A stretch of DNA of 39,613 nucleotides from contig DATKXO010000458.1 of NCBI GenBank assembly GCA_035528995.1, positions 1-39,613 on the forward strand. The letters run 5' to 3'. Made by a program: the position numbers and the translations under genes. This stretch comes from DATKXO01 sp035528995 (lineage in GTDB: Bacteria; Planctomycetota; Phycisphaerae; UBA1845). The notes beneath the pieces were generated by a model, which saw only the letters and a program-made list of their open reading frames with translations, searched no databases and was not told the DNA's origin. This document shows positions 24,806 through 37,990 of this stretch, piece after piece; the stretch's first letter is position 1; each line of letters begins with the position of its first letter.

Positions 24806-25112
24806 CCCCGGTGGGCGTCGATGCAGGATCGACGTTCCGCCGTCACCCTCCGCGAGGCGAGACAGCCCGAGGATTTCGGGACACTCGGTGCACACAGAGG
24901 CCTCGCACACCGGCCCGCAGAGATGTGGCCGGGTCGATGTCCCCCATGAACTGAGCGGCCCAGAGTGGGTCGAAGGCAGAGGATGGGGCCTGCGCGCAGC
25001 GTGATGGCGTGTGGGTGGCAGCCTCCGGTTGGCGCCGGTTTGTGGCGGTGGCCCGGGGCTCATGGGCGAGTAGGTGGCGAGCCTCCGGTCGCCCGAGGAA
25101 AGGACGAGTCCC
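24806..25112. other. rplL-rpoB spacer with hairpin
   Basis: No gene is seen in these 307 bases. A perfect hairpin CGTCGAT-GCAGG-ATCGACG (24816-24834) begins 11 bases after rplL and is followed by only TT, so at best it is a weak terminator or an attenuator. Smaller stems follow (CCCGA/TTCGGG near 24868 and CCGGCC/GGCCGG near 24910-24932). In E. coli an attenuator and RNase III site at this junction lower rpoBC expression relative to rplJL; a similar role is inferred. Confidence 0.5.
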
Positions 25113-28886
<3,774 letters not shown>

Positions 28887-28930
28887 CGACTGCACCGCGG
28901 GCAGGTCCCGATGGTGGAGAGCACGGCATT

Positions 28931-29410
28931 ATGGCCAGCAGGATCCAGTACGACTCGGCGACGATGCCGGAGGCGAGCGAGCTCCGGCGGTTCTACGATC
29001 GCCAGCATCACGCCACGACGAACTCGGAAGAGAAGCTCCAGGCGATGATGAGCAGGACGTTCTGTCTGGTGACGGCTCGAAAGGAAGGCGAGATCATCGG
29101 TCTGGCGCGTGGCGTGACGGACGGTCTCCGCGGTCAACTGGTGGAGTGCAAGCTGGATCCCGCGTTTCAGGGGCCGGCCTGCGTGACCCATACGGATGGT
29201 CGGATCGAGCACGATTCGGCGGGCATCGCCCGGGAGATGGCCCTGAGGGTCATCGACGCGTTCCGCCGTGCCGGGGTCGAGCGGGTGGACGTGATGGCCT
29301 ACGGCACGGAGGTCGATTTCTGCGAGGAGCTGGGTTTCAAGCGGACACCGGGTGTGGTGGCGTTGCAGTTGAACCCGGCCGACGCTCCGACGCCGTCCAG
29401 CCCGGAGTAG
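28931..29410 (+). CDS. GNAT-like acetyltransferase-fold protein between rpoB and rpoC
   Basis: A 159-residue protein that starts 45 bases after rpoB and ends about 105 bases before rpoC. It shows a GNAT-like order: N-terminal helix (ASELRRFYDRQHH), strands SRTFCLVTARKEGEIIGLARGV and GQLVECKLDPAFQG, a helix (GIAREMALRVIDAFRRAGVERVDVM) and the final strands EELGFKRTPGVVALQL. The usual acetyl-CoA loop (Q/R-x-x-G-x-G/A) is not clean: QG is followed by an insertion (PACVTHTDGRIEHDSAG) before the helix, so catalytic activity is uncertain. GGAG lies about 11 bases upstream. Position implies coexpression with RNA polymerase; modification of polymerase or ribosomal protein is only a guess. Confidence 0.7.
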   Translation: MASRIQYDSATMPEASELRRFYDRQHHATTNSEEKLQAMMSRTFCLVTARKEGEIIGLARGVTDGLRGQLVECKLDPAFQGPACVTHTDGRIEHDSAGIAREMALRVIDAFRRAGVERVDVMAYGTEVDFCEELGFKRTPGVVALQLNPADAPTPSSPE

Positions 29411-29515
29411 GGGGTCTGGGGCTCGGGAGCGGCCCCTTGGGAATGATCGTTGCCCGCGGCGGCAGCGGGCCGACGAGTTGGGGTTGTTATCGCCGGCGAA
29501 GGAAGGACTCGGGAT

Positions 29516-32500
29516 ATGATGGACAACATCTATGACCGGATCAACGACTACGGCAGCGTGAAGATCTCGTTGGCTTCGCCCAACGACATCCGCAGCTGGT
29601 CGTTCGGTGAGGTCAAGAAACCCGAGACGATCAACTACCGCACGTACCGGGCGGAGAAGGACGGTCTGTTCTGCGAACGGATCTTCGGCCCGGACCGCGA
29701 CTGGGAGTGCGCCTGCGGCAAGTTCAAGGGCACCAAGCACAAGGGGATCATCTGCGACCGCTGCGGGGTGAAGGTGACGCACTCGCGGGTGCGGCGCAAG
29801 CGGATGGGGCACATCAACCTGGCGGCCCCGGTGGTGCACATCTGGTTCTTCAAGGCCATGCCGTCGCGGCTGGGGGCCCTGCTGAACATGAAGACCAGCG
29901 CCCTGGAGAAGGTGATCTACTTCCAGGACTATCTGGTGGTAGAGCCGGGCGAAACGCCGCTGAAGCTGGGGCAACTGCTGACCGAGGAGGAGTACCGAGC
30001 GGCACAGGAGAAATACGGGAGCAGTTTTACGGCCTCGATCGGTGCGGAGGCCGTCAAGGAGATGCTCACCCGCCTGGACCTGGACCTGCTGTCGGGCGAG
30101 CTGCGCGAGGAGCTGCTCAAGACGGGCAGCAAGCAGAAGCAGCGCGACCTGGCCAAGCGGCTCAAGATCGTGGAGGCCATCAGGGCCTCGGAGAACGACG
30201 CCTCCTGGATGGTTCTGGAGGTGATTCCGGTGATCCCTCCGGACCTGCGTCCGCTGGTTCTGCTGGAGAGCGGGAACTTCGCCACCAGCGACCTGAACGA
30301 TCTGTACCGCCGGATCATCAACCGAAACAACCGTCTCAAGAAACTGGTGGACCTCAACGCGCCGGAGGTGATCATCCAGAACGAGAAGCGGATGCTGCAG
30401 CAGGCGGTGGACGCCCTGTTCGACAACGGCCGCTGCCGCCGTCCGGTGCTGGGTTCGAGCAACCGCCCGCTGAAGAGCGTGACCGACATGATCAAGGGCA
30501 AGCAGGGTCGGTTTCGCGAGAATCTGCTGGGCAAGCGGGTGGACTATTCGGCCCGGTCGGTGATCGTGGTGGGCCCGGAGCTGAAGCTGCACCAGTGCGG
30601 GCTGCCCAAGGCGATCGCCCTGGAGCTGTTCCAGCCCTTCATCATCCGCAAGCTGAAGGAGCGGGGCCTGGCCGACACCATCAAGAGCGCCAAGAAGATG
30701 CTGGAGCGGCGGGATCAGGAGATCTGGGACATCCTGGAGGAGGTCATTCATCAGCACCCGGTGCTTCTGAACCGGGCCCCGACGCTGCACCGGATGGGTA
30801 TCCAGGCCTTCGAGCCGGTGCTGGTGGAGGGCAACGCCATCAAGATTCACCCGCTGGTTTGCAAGGGCTTCAACGCGGACTTCGACGGGGACCAGATGGC
30901 GGTGCACCTGCCGCTGTCCATCGAGGCCCAGGCGGAGGCCCACGTGCTGATGATGAGTACGAACAACATCTTCAGCCCGGCGAACGGCTCGCCGATCATG
31001 TCGCCCTCCCAGGACATCGTGCTGGGCATCTCGTATCTGTGCACCGATCACGTCAGCCCGAAGGTGGACGAGAAGGAGATGCCCCGGTACAGCTCGGAAC
31101 CCGAGGCGCTGCTGGCGTATTCGCAGGGCAAGGGCAAGATCCACGACCTGATTCGCGTTCGGATCGACCGTAGGAGGATCGTGACCTCGCAGAAGGCGCG
31201 GATCGCAGACGCCCCGGCGAACCGGCTGGTGGTCACGACCATCGGGCGGGTCATCTTCAACGACATTCTTCCGGCAGGGATGCCGTTCTACAACTACTCG
31301 CTGAGCCAGAAAGGGGCGGCTCGCGTCATCGCGGACTGTCACACGCTGCTGGGCCGAGCGGCGACCATCGACCTGCTGGACGACATCAAGGAGATCGGCT
31401 TCAAGTCGTCGACGCTGGCGGGTCTGTCGATCGGGGTGACGGACCTGCGGATTCCGCAGGCCAAATCCAAAATCATCAACCAGGCCCAGAAGAAGGTGGA
31501 CGGGATCGAGCGCGGGTACCAGCAGGGTGCCCTGACCGAGATGGAGCGCTACAACCAGCTGATCGACGTCTGGATCCACGCCCGCGAGCAGGTCACCGAG
31601 GAGATGATGAGGGAGCTGCGGGCCGACCGGCGGGACGACTTGGGGCGGGAGATCCCGGTGGGCAAGACCGAGGGGAAGCCCCACCTGAACCCCATCTTCC
31701 TGATGACCGAGTCGGGTGCCCGGGGGAGCGTCGATCAGATCCGCCAGCTGGCCGGCATGCGGGCGCTGATGGCCAAGCCGTCCGGCGAGATCATCGAGAC
31801 TCCGATCAAGGCGAACTTCCGCGAGGGCCTGAGCGTGCTGGAGTACTTCAGTTCGACGCACGGGGCCCGCAAGGGCCTGGCGGACACCGCGCTGAAGACG
31901 GCCGACTCGGGCTACCTGACGCGCAAACTGGCCGACGTGGCCCACAACGTCATCATCAACGAAATGGACTGCGGCACGATCAAGGGGATCACCAAGGGGG
32001 CCACCTACAAAGGTGAAGAGGTGGACATTCCGCTGCGTCAGAGCATCATCGGGCGGGTGGCCCGCGACAAGATCCGCGATCCGCTGACCGACGAGTTGAT
32101 CGTGGACGAGAACGAGGAGGTGACGCCTGAGATCGCGATGCAGATCGAGGCCCTGGGGCTGGACAAGATCAGGGTGCGCAGTCCGCTGACGTGCGAGAGC
32201 CGTCTGGGCGTGTGTGCCAAGTGCTACGGGTGGGACATGTCCACCAGCAGACTGGTCGAGGAGGGCATGGCCGTGGGCATCCTGGCGGCCCAGTCGATCG
32301 GTGAGCCCGGGACGCAGCTCACCATGCGGACCTTCCACACCGGGGGCGTGGCCCACCGTGCCGCGGTGGAGAACCAGCTGCTCAACAGCCAGGCCGGGCG
32401 GGTCGCCTACATGGATATCTCTGCGGTGGAAATCCCGGCTCAGCCGGACGGCACCAAGGCCAGGATGGTGGCCCTGAAGCGGAACGGCGAGGTTGCCATC

Positions 32501-33988
32501 CTGGATGCCAAGGACCGGGAGCTGGAGCGTTTCCGGGTGCCGTACGGCTCGGAGCTTCTGGTGAAGGAGGGGCAGAAGGTTGCGGCCCACACGCCGCTGG
32601 TGGTGTGGGACGCGCACCTGACGCCGATCCTGGCCGAGGTCAACGGCTACATCCGCTTCCAGGACATCGCCGAGGGCGAGACCGTGCGGGCGGAGCAGGA
32701 CCGGGCCGGGGCCAAGCTGGTGGTCATCGAGCACAAGGGTGAGAAGCACCCGCAGGTGATCATCGAGGACCGCGAGGGTCGGGTGCTGGACTATCATTAC
32801 CTGCCGGTCAAGGCGCGGATCGAGGTTGACGAAGGTCAGGAGATCAAGCCGGGCATGCTGGTCGCTCGTCAGCCTCGAGCGATGACCGGCACGCAGGATA
32901 TCACCGGAGGTCTACCGCGGGTAACGGAGATCTTCGAGGCCCGCAAGCCGAAAGAGCCGTCCGTGATGGCGGAGATCTCCGGGCAGGTGGAGATTCGGCC
33001 GGACAAGCGGCGGGGCAAGATGACCATCATCATAAGCAGCGAAAGCGGGATGGAGGTTGAACACCACGTGCCCCAGGACAAGCAGTTGCTGGTCCACGCC
33101 GGCGACCGAGTGGAGGCGGGTGATCCGTTGATCGAGGGTCCGCTGGTGCCGCACGACATCCTGCGGATCAGGGGCGAGGAGGCCCTGCACGAATACCTGC
33201 AGCGGGAGATTCAGATGGTCTACCGCAGCCAGAGCGTGAACATCAACGACAAGCATCTGGAGATCATTCTGGGTCAGATGCTGCACAAGGTGAAGGTGGA
33301 CTTCCCGGGTGATTCGCGATTTCTGCCCGGCGAGGTGGTGGACAAGTTCACGTTCCGCGAGGAGAACGAACGCCTGTCGGTCAGCGTGCGGATGGCGGAC
33401 CCGGGCGACACCGAGTTCAAGGAGGGCGAGATCGTTCTGAAGGACCGGTTGGCGGAAGTGAACGAGGGGGTCGAGGAGAGCGGCGGCGAGCCGGCCAAGG
33501 GCAAGAGGCCCAAGGCGGCGGCCGCCAGCACCATGCTGTTGGGCATCACCAAGGCGAGCCTGTCGAGTGAGTCCTTCATCTCGGCCGCTTCGTTCCAGGA
33601 GACCACCAAGGTCTTGACCGAGGCGGCTTTGAGCAGCCGGGTGGATCGCCTGCTGGGTCTGAAGGAGAATGTGATCCTGGGGCACCTGATTCCGGCGGGC
33701 ACGGCGTTCAAGCCGCATCTCAAGATGGGGGTGCGGCAGATCGGCGAGCCGTTGCCGGTGCCGGAGGAGGTTCCGGCCGAACGCGAACCTCTGCCCGACG
33801 ACGCTCAGATGGCGGCCCTGTTGGCCGGTGGGACATCGGACGCGGGTTCGATATCCGCGGGAAGCCCGATGCCGGCCGGCCCGGGCGTCGGGACGGCCAC
33901 GGTGCCCGGATTGCCGCCCGGGACGGAGGAGTTAGGTTCGTCGGCCGCGCCCCAGGAGCCGCCGGCCGAGGCGCTCCAGGGCGATTGA
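29516..33988 (+). CDS. rpoC: DNA-directed RNA polymerase subunit beta'
   Basis: 1490 residues from the ATG at 29516 (GGAAGGA about 9 bases upstream). The N-terminal zinc site (CACGK ... CDRCG), the catalytic NADFDGDQM (453-461), the bridge-helix/trigger-loop region (GARGSVDQIRQLAGMRALMA, QSIGEPGTQLTMRTFHTGG) and the second zinc site (DCGT, CESRLGVCAKC) are intact. After the conserved end (HLIPAGTAFKPHLKMG) there is a tail of about 85 residues rich in Pro, Gly, Ala and Glu that is not part of the common fold. It runs directly into rpsL. Confidence 0.98.
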   Translation: MMDNIYDRINDYGSVKISLASPNDIRSWSFGEVKKPETINYRTYRAEKDGLFCERIFGPDRDWECACGKFKGTKHKGIICDRCGVKVTHSRVRRKRMGHINLAAPVVHIWFFKAMPSRLGALLNMKTSALEKVIYFQDYLVVEPGETPLKLGQLLTEEEYRAAQEKYGSSFTASIGAEAVKEMLTRLDLDLLSGELREELLKTGSKQKQRDLAKRLKIVEAIRASENDASWMVLEVIPVIPPDLRPLVLLESGNFATSDLNDLYRRIINRNNRLKKLVDLNAPEVIIQNEKRMLQQAVDALFDNGRCRRPVLGSSNRPLKSVTDMIKGKQGRFRENLLGKRVDYSARSVIVVGPELKLHQCGLPKAIALELFQPFIIRKLKERGLADTIKSAKKMLERRDQEIWDILEEVIHQHPVLLNRAPTLHRMGIQAFEPVLVEGNAIKIHPLVCKGFNADFDGDQMAVHLPLSIEAQAEAHVLMMSTNNIFSPANGSPIMSPSQDIVLGISYLCTDHVSPKVDEKEMPRYSSEPEALLAYSQGKGKIHDLIRVRIDRRRIVTSQKARIADAPANRLVVTTIGRVIFNDILPAGMPFYNYSLSQKGAARVIADCHTLLGRAATIDLLDDIKEIGFKSSTLAGLSIGVTDLRIPQAKSKIINQAQKKVDGIERGYQQGALTEMERYNQLIDVWIHAREQVTEEMMRELRADRRDDLGREIPVGKTEGKPHLNPIFLMTESGARGSVDQIRQLAGMRALMAKPSGEIIETPIKANFREGLSVLEYFSSTHGARKGLADTALKTADSGYLTRKLADVAHNVIINEMDCGTIKGITKGATYKGEEVDIPLRQSIIGRVARDKIRDPLTDELIVDENEEVTPEIAMQIEALGLDKIRVRSPLTCESRLGVCAKCYGWDMSTSRLVEEGMAVGILAAQSIGEPGTQLTMRTFHTGGVAHRAAVENQLLNSQAGRVAYMDISAVEIPAQPDGTKARMVALKRNGEVAILDAKDRELERFRVPYGSELLVKEGQKVAAHTPLVVWDAHLTPILAEVNGYIRFQDIAEGETVRAEQDRAGAKLVVIEHKGEKHPQVIIEDREGRVLDYHYLPVKARIEVDEGQEIKPGMLVARQPRAMTGTQDITGGLPRVTEIFEARKPKEPSVMAEISGQVEIRPDKRRGKMTIIISSESGMEVEHHVPQDKQLLVHAGDRVEAGDPLIEGPLVPHDILRIRGEEALHEYLQREIQMVYRSQSVNINDKHLEIILGQMLHKVKVDFPGDSRFLPGEVVDKFTFREENERLSVSVRMADPGDTEFKEGEIVLKDRLAEVNEGVEESGGEPAKGKRPKAAAASTMLLGITKASLSSESFISAASFQETTKVLTEAALSSRVDRLLGLKENVILGHLIPAGTAFKPHLKMGVRQIGEPLPVPEEVPAEREPLPDDAQMAALLAGGTSDAGSISAGSPMPAGPGVGTATVPGLPPGTEELGSSAAPQEPPAEALQGD

Positions 33989-34084
33989 GGCGAGGGAGGT
34001 CAGGAGGCAACCGCCCGTCCGGCACAGCGGCGGGCGGGACCCGAGTCGAGAGGCGGACGCGAGGGCGTCCCAGCGAGGAGAAAC

Positions 34085-34474
<390 letters not shown>

Positions 34475-34502
34475 GGCGATCCGGGCCGTCCGGGTTCTGC
34501 CG

Positions 34503-34531
34503 TTGCGGGACCGGGCGGATTGTGCTAGACT
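34503..34531 (+). promoter_or_regulatory. Promoter between rpsL and rpsG
   Basis: TTGCGG (34503-34508) and TAGACT (34526-34531) are 17 bases apart, and TG one base before the -10 makes an extended -10. It lies 64 bases before the rpsG start, so rpsG may be transcribed partly independently of rpoC-rpsL. Confidence 0.6.
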
Positions 34532-34594
34532 CCGGCGTTTGGGGCCGATTCCCGGCCGCCGAATGGACTGAGCGAAGAACGGAAGCAAGGCGAC

Positions 34595-35071
34595 ATGGCG
34601 TACAAGAGGTTCACAGCATCGGCTCGGCAACTTCAGCCGGATCCGCGCTACCACAGCAAGCTGGTTTCGAAGTTCATCAACTGCATGATGTGGGACGGCA
34701 AGAAGTCCACATCCGCCTCCGTGTTCTACGACGCCATGGACATCGTGGCCAAGCGGATCAAGGACACCCCCATGCTGGAGGTCTTCGAGACCGCGATCAA
34801 CAGCGTCAAGCCCAACATCGAGGTTCGGTCGCGCCGCGTGGGCGGCTCGAACTATCAGGTGCCCAAGCAGGTCAACCGCAAGCGGCAGCAGTCGCTGGCG
34901 ATTCGCTGGATTCTGCAATCGGTGCGGGCCAAGAGCGGAAAGGCCACTTGCGAGTTCCTGGCTCAGGAGATCTGTGACGCGTACCGCGGGGAGGGCGGGG
35001 CCATGCAGACGCGGGAGAACGTGCATCGCATGGCCGATGCGAACAAGGCCTTCGCCCACTTCGCCTGGTAA
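34595..35071 (+). CDS. rpsG: 30S ribosomal protein S7
   Basis: A 158-residue S7, primary 16S rRNA binder of the head. It has KFINCMMWDGKKSTSASVFY, the VFETAINSVKPNIEVRSRRVGG core and the C-terminal ENVHRMADANKAFAHFAW. AAGG precedes the ATG at a good distance. It is followed by a hairpin with eight T residues. Confidence 0.97.
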   Translation: MAYKRFTASARQLQPDPRYHSKLVSKFINCMMWDGKKSTSASVFYDAMDIVAKRIKDTPMLEVFETAINSVKPNIEVRSRRVGGSNYQVPKQVNRKRQQSLAIRWILQSVRAKSGKATCEFLAQEICDAYRGEGGAMQTRENVHRMADANKAFAHFAW

Positions 35072-35098
35072 GAGCACCGACGGAAGCGCGCCTGTTCT

Positions 35099-35137
35099 CC
35101 CTCCGGGCTACGCGGGGGGAGGGCATGCGTTTTTTTT
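35099..35137 (+). terminator. Terminator-like hairpin with T8 tract between rpsG and fusA
   Basis: CCCTCC (35099-35104) pairs with GGAGGG (35118-35123); after CATGCG comes a run of eight T (35130-35137). The 6-base gap between stem and T run is longer than ideal, so it may only partly stop transcription and set the rpsG:fusA ratio. Confidence 0.5.
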
Positions 35138-35250
35138 CTGTCCCCTTCTCGACGGTTTGCGAGTCGACCGGAGGGGCGGCAACCGCCGGGCGGCGGTGAG
35201 TGGCGGAGGCCAGAGGCTGACGGGAGCATGCATCCGGATGCCGTTGCACC

Positions 35251-37332
35251 ATGAGTGTCGACCTGACCAGAATCCGGAACATCGGCATCGCCGCCCACAT
35301 CGACGCCGGCAAGACGACCACCACCGAGCGGATCCTGTACTACACCGGGACCACTCACGCCCCCGGCGAGGTGGACCTGGCCACGACGAAGACGGATTTT
35401 GACCCGCAGGAGCAGCAGCGCGGCATCACCATCTATTCGGCCGCGGTCAGCTTCCCCTGGCGGGGCCACACCATCAACCTGATCGACACGCCGGGACACG
35501 TGGATTTCACCGCAGAGGTGGAGCGGGCCCTCCGGGTGCTGGACGGGGCCGTGGTGGTGTTCGACGGCAAGGAGGGCGTCGAGCCGCAGTCCGAGACGGT
35601 CTGGCGGCAGGCCGACAAGTACTCCGTCCCGCGGATCTGCCTGATCAACAAGATGGACAAGGTGGGGGCCGACTTCGAGGCCTCGTTCGACTCGATCGGC
35701 CAGCGCCTGGGGGCGCAGGCGGTGGCGGTTCAGATTCCCATCGGCGCCGAACACAGCTTCGAGGGGGTGATCGATCTGATCACCATGAAGGCGCTGTACT
35801 TCGACGCCGAATCGAAGGGTGCCCGGGTCGACCGACGGGATATTCCGCCGGGGATGGGCGAGTCGGCGGCGAAGTGGCGGCGCAAGCTGGAAGAGACCGT
35901 CTCGGAGACTTCCGACGCGGTGATGGAGAAGTTCCTGGAGGACGAGCCGATCCCCGAGGGGGCCCTTCGGGCAGCGATCCGGGAGGCAACGGTGGCCTGT
36001 CGGCTGTGCCCGGTGCTGTGCGGATCGGCCCTGAGATTCATCGGTGTCCAGCCGGTTCTGGACGCGGTGTGCGACTATCTGCCGTCGCCGCTGGAAGTCC
36101 CGGCGATCATGGGGGTCTCGGCAGGCCCAAACAAGCGGGGCCAGGAGATCGAGGTTCGGCCCGATCCGAACGGACCGTTTGTCGCCCTGGTCTTCAAGGT
36201 GGTGGCCGAGAAGCCGCTGGACCTGTATTTCCTCCGGATCTACTCCGGGCGGCTCCGCGCCGGGATGCGGGTGTTCAACCCGGCGGCCGACGCCAAGGAG
36301 AACGTCACTCGCCTGCTGCGGGTGTTCGCCAAGCGGCGGGACCAGCTCTCCCAGGCGGAGGCGGGTGATATCGTGGCAGTGCTGGGTCCCAAGGTCTCGC
36401 TGACCGGGCACACCTTATGCGATCCGCGACACGCCGTGCTTCTGGAGGAGATCGAGTTTCCCAAGACGGTCATCAGCCGGTCCATCGAGCCGAGGAGTTC
36501 CCGGGACCGAGAGAAGATGCTCGCCGCACTGGATGCCCTGGCCCGGCAGGACCCGACCTTCGTCACCCGGACCGACGCCGAGACGGGCCAGACTCTGATC
36601 CTGGGCATGGGGGAGCTTCACCTGGAGGTGCTGGTCCATCGCCTGACGACCGAGCTGAACCTGGAAGTGAACGTGGGCAAGCCCCGGGCGTCGTATCGGG
36701 AGACGATCAGCTCTGCGGCAGAGCAAGAGGTGACGTTCGAGCGGCAACTGGGCGGGCGGAACCACTTTGCCGCGGTGAAGCTGCGGTTGGAGCCGTTCCC
36801 GCTCGGCGAGGTCCCCGGGGACACGGTGTTCGAGAACCGGCTGGGTGAGGGCGTGATCGATCGGCGTTACGTCCCGTCGATCGAGGCGGGGGTCCGCGAC
36901 GCGGCGGCCAGCGGTCCTCGGGGCGGATACATGGTGGTCGGGTGGAAGGCGATCCTCCTGGGCGCCGGGCAGCATGTTGCCCACAGCTCGGAGCTGGCCT
37001 TCGAGTCCGCGGCCCGGCAAGCGTTCAGCCAGGCCGCGCAGCAGGCGGGGCCGGTGTTGCTCGAGCCCATCGTGGCGGTCACGATCCACACCTTGGACGA
37101 GTATTTCGGCGTGATCAGCGGGGATCTGAATGGGCGTCGGGCGGTCATCACCAGCACGCAAACGCGAGGCCGGGTCCGCATCATCGAAGCGGAGGTTCCG
37201 GTTTCGGAGACGTTCGGCTACGTAACGCGTCTTCGGAGCATGTCCCAGGGCCGTGCCGGGGTGGTGGTGACGCCGTCGCATTACGCGGTGCTTCCGGCGG
37301 AGCTGGCGGATCAGCTTGTGGGGGCGCCGTAG
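35251..37332 (+). CDS. fusA: Elongation factor G, spd-type
   Basis: A 693-residue EF-G with G1 AHIDAGKTTTTERIL, switch I DFDPQEQQRGITIYSAAV, G3 DTPGHVDFT and G4 NKMD, followed by domains II-V (LGMGELHLEVLVHRLTTELN; EPIVAVTI; FGYVTRLRSMSQGRAG). The switch I context DFDPQEQ-RGITIYSAAV, instead of the common MDWMEQEQERGITITSAAT, resembles the spd group (spirochaetes, planctomycetes, deltaproteobacteria; related to mitochondrial EF-Gs). EF-G drives translocation and, with RRF, recycling; which of these this copy does cannot be read from sequence alone. The ribosome-binding site is weak and far (GGGAG). Confidence 0.95.
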   Translation: MSVDLTRIRNIGIAAHIDAGKTTTTERILYYTGTTHAPGEVDLATTKTDFDPQEQQRGITIYSAAVSFPWRGHTINLIDTPGHVDFTAEVERALRVLDGAVVVFDGKEGVEPQSETVWRQADKYSVPRICLINKMDKVGADFEASFDSIGQRLGAQAVAVQIPIGAEHSFEGVIDLITMKALYFDAESKGARVDRRDIPPGMGESAAKWRRKLEETVSETSDAVMEKFLEDEPIPEGALRAAIREATVACRLCPVLCGSALRFIGVQPVLDAVCDYLPSPLEVPAIMGVSAGPNKRGQEIEVRPDPNGPFVALVFKVVAEKPLDLYFLRIYSGRLRAGMRVFNPAADAKENVTRLLRVFAKRRDQLSQAEAGDIVAVLGPKVSLTGHTLCDPRHAVLLEEIEFPKTVISRSIEPRSSRDREKMLAALDALARQDPTFVTRTDAETGQTLILGMGELHLEVLVHRLTTELNLEVNVGKPRASYRETISSAAEQEVTFERQLGGRNHFAAVKLRLEPFPLGEVPGDTVFENRLGEGVIDRRYVPSIEAGVRDAAASGPRGGYMVVGWKAILLGAGQHVAHSSELAFESAARQAFSQAAQQAGPVLLEPIVAVTIHTLDEYFGVISGDLNGRRAVITSTQTRGRVRIIEAEVPVSETFGYVTRLRSMSQGRAGVVVTPSHYAVLPAELADQLVGAP

Positions 37333-37402
37333 GGCAAGTTCCATGCCGTTTCCCGGGGCCTGCTTGCACTGTGACTGGAAACCGGTGTTCTCGGCCCTGC
37401 GA

Positions 37403-37415
37403 ATGCGTTTTTTTT
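37403..37415 (+). terminator. T8 tract after fusA
   Basis: ATGCG followed by eight T lies 70 bases after fusA. It repeats exactly the 13 bases that precede fusA (35125-35137). A supporting stem is weak (GGGCC/GGCCC with a long loop), so terminator function is tentative. The rpsJ promoter begins 16 bases later. Confidence 0.35.
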
Positions 37416-37430
37416 GGTCCGATTAGGTGG

Positions 37431-37458
37431 TTGACAGTCGGGCGGGAATGGCTAGAGT
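37431..37458 (+). promoter_or_regulatory. Promoter of the S10 cluster
   Basis: Consensus TTGACA (37431-37436) and TAGAGT (37453-37458) are 16 bases apart, about 70 bases before the rpsJ start. Together with the preceding T8 tract it makes rpsJ onwards a separate transcription unit. Confidence 0.7.
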
Positions 37459-37527
37459 GGCGGGTCTGCCGTTTTCGCGTGAAGACGGACTGGGTACCGT
37501 AGCGACTGGCTGAGCGGGTCAGGAACC

Positions 37528-37839
37528 TTGGCCACGAAAGAAAGAATCCGTATCCGGATGGAGTCGTACGATCCGCGCCCGCTGGACGCGTCGGCGGGCG
37601 AGATTGTCGAGCACGCCAAGCGAACCAGCGCCCGCGTGTCGGGCCCGATTCCGCTGCCGACTCGTGTCGAGCGGTACACCGTTCTGCGGGGACCGCACAT
37701 CGACAAGAAGTCGCGTGAGCAGTTCGAGATCCGAACGCACAAGCGCATCATCGACATTTACGAGCCGACCGCGCGGACCGTGGAGGCGTTAAACAGGCTG
37801 ATCGTACCGGCCGGTGTCTTCGTCAAGATTAAGACCTAG
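37528..37839 (+). CDS. rpsJ: 30S ribosomal protein S10
   Basis: 103 residues, S10/NusE. Conserved pieces are ERIRIRMESYDPRPLDASAG, GPIPLPTRVERYTVLRGPH, SREQFEIRTHKRIIDIYEP and a C-terminal VFVKIKT. The start is TTG with AGGAA directly upstream; no ATG or GTG is available that keeps the conserved N-terminus. S10 also links NusG to the ribosome and to antitermination complexes. It heads the S10 cluster, with no tuf between fusA and rpsJ. Confidence 0.96.
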   Translation: MATKERIRIRMESYDPRPLDASAGEIVEHAKRTSARVSGPIPLPTRVERYTVLRGPHIDKKSREQFEIRTHKRIIDIYEPTARTVEALNRLIVPAGVFVKIKT

Positions 37840-37990
37840 CGTGGTCTGATCGGCCTGCCCCGTGAACGGGCCTTGTGACGACACGAGGCACCCCTAGAGA
37901 CGACATCGAGGTCGGGTGAGCATGATCGCCCGACAAGAGCCAAGCGAAGGACCGCTTGCCTGCGGCGTGAGCGGTTTGAGTGTATTTGCC

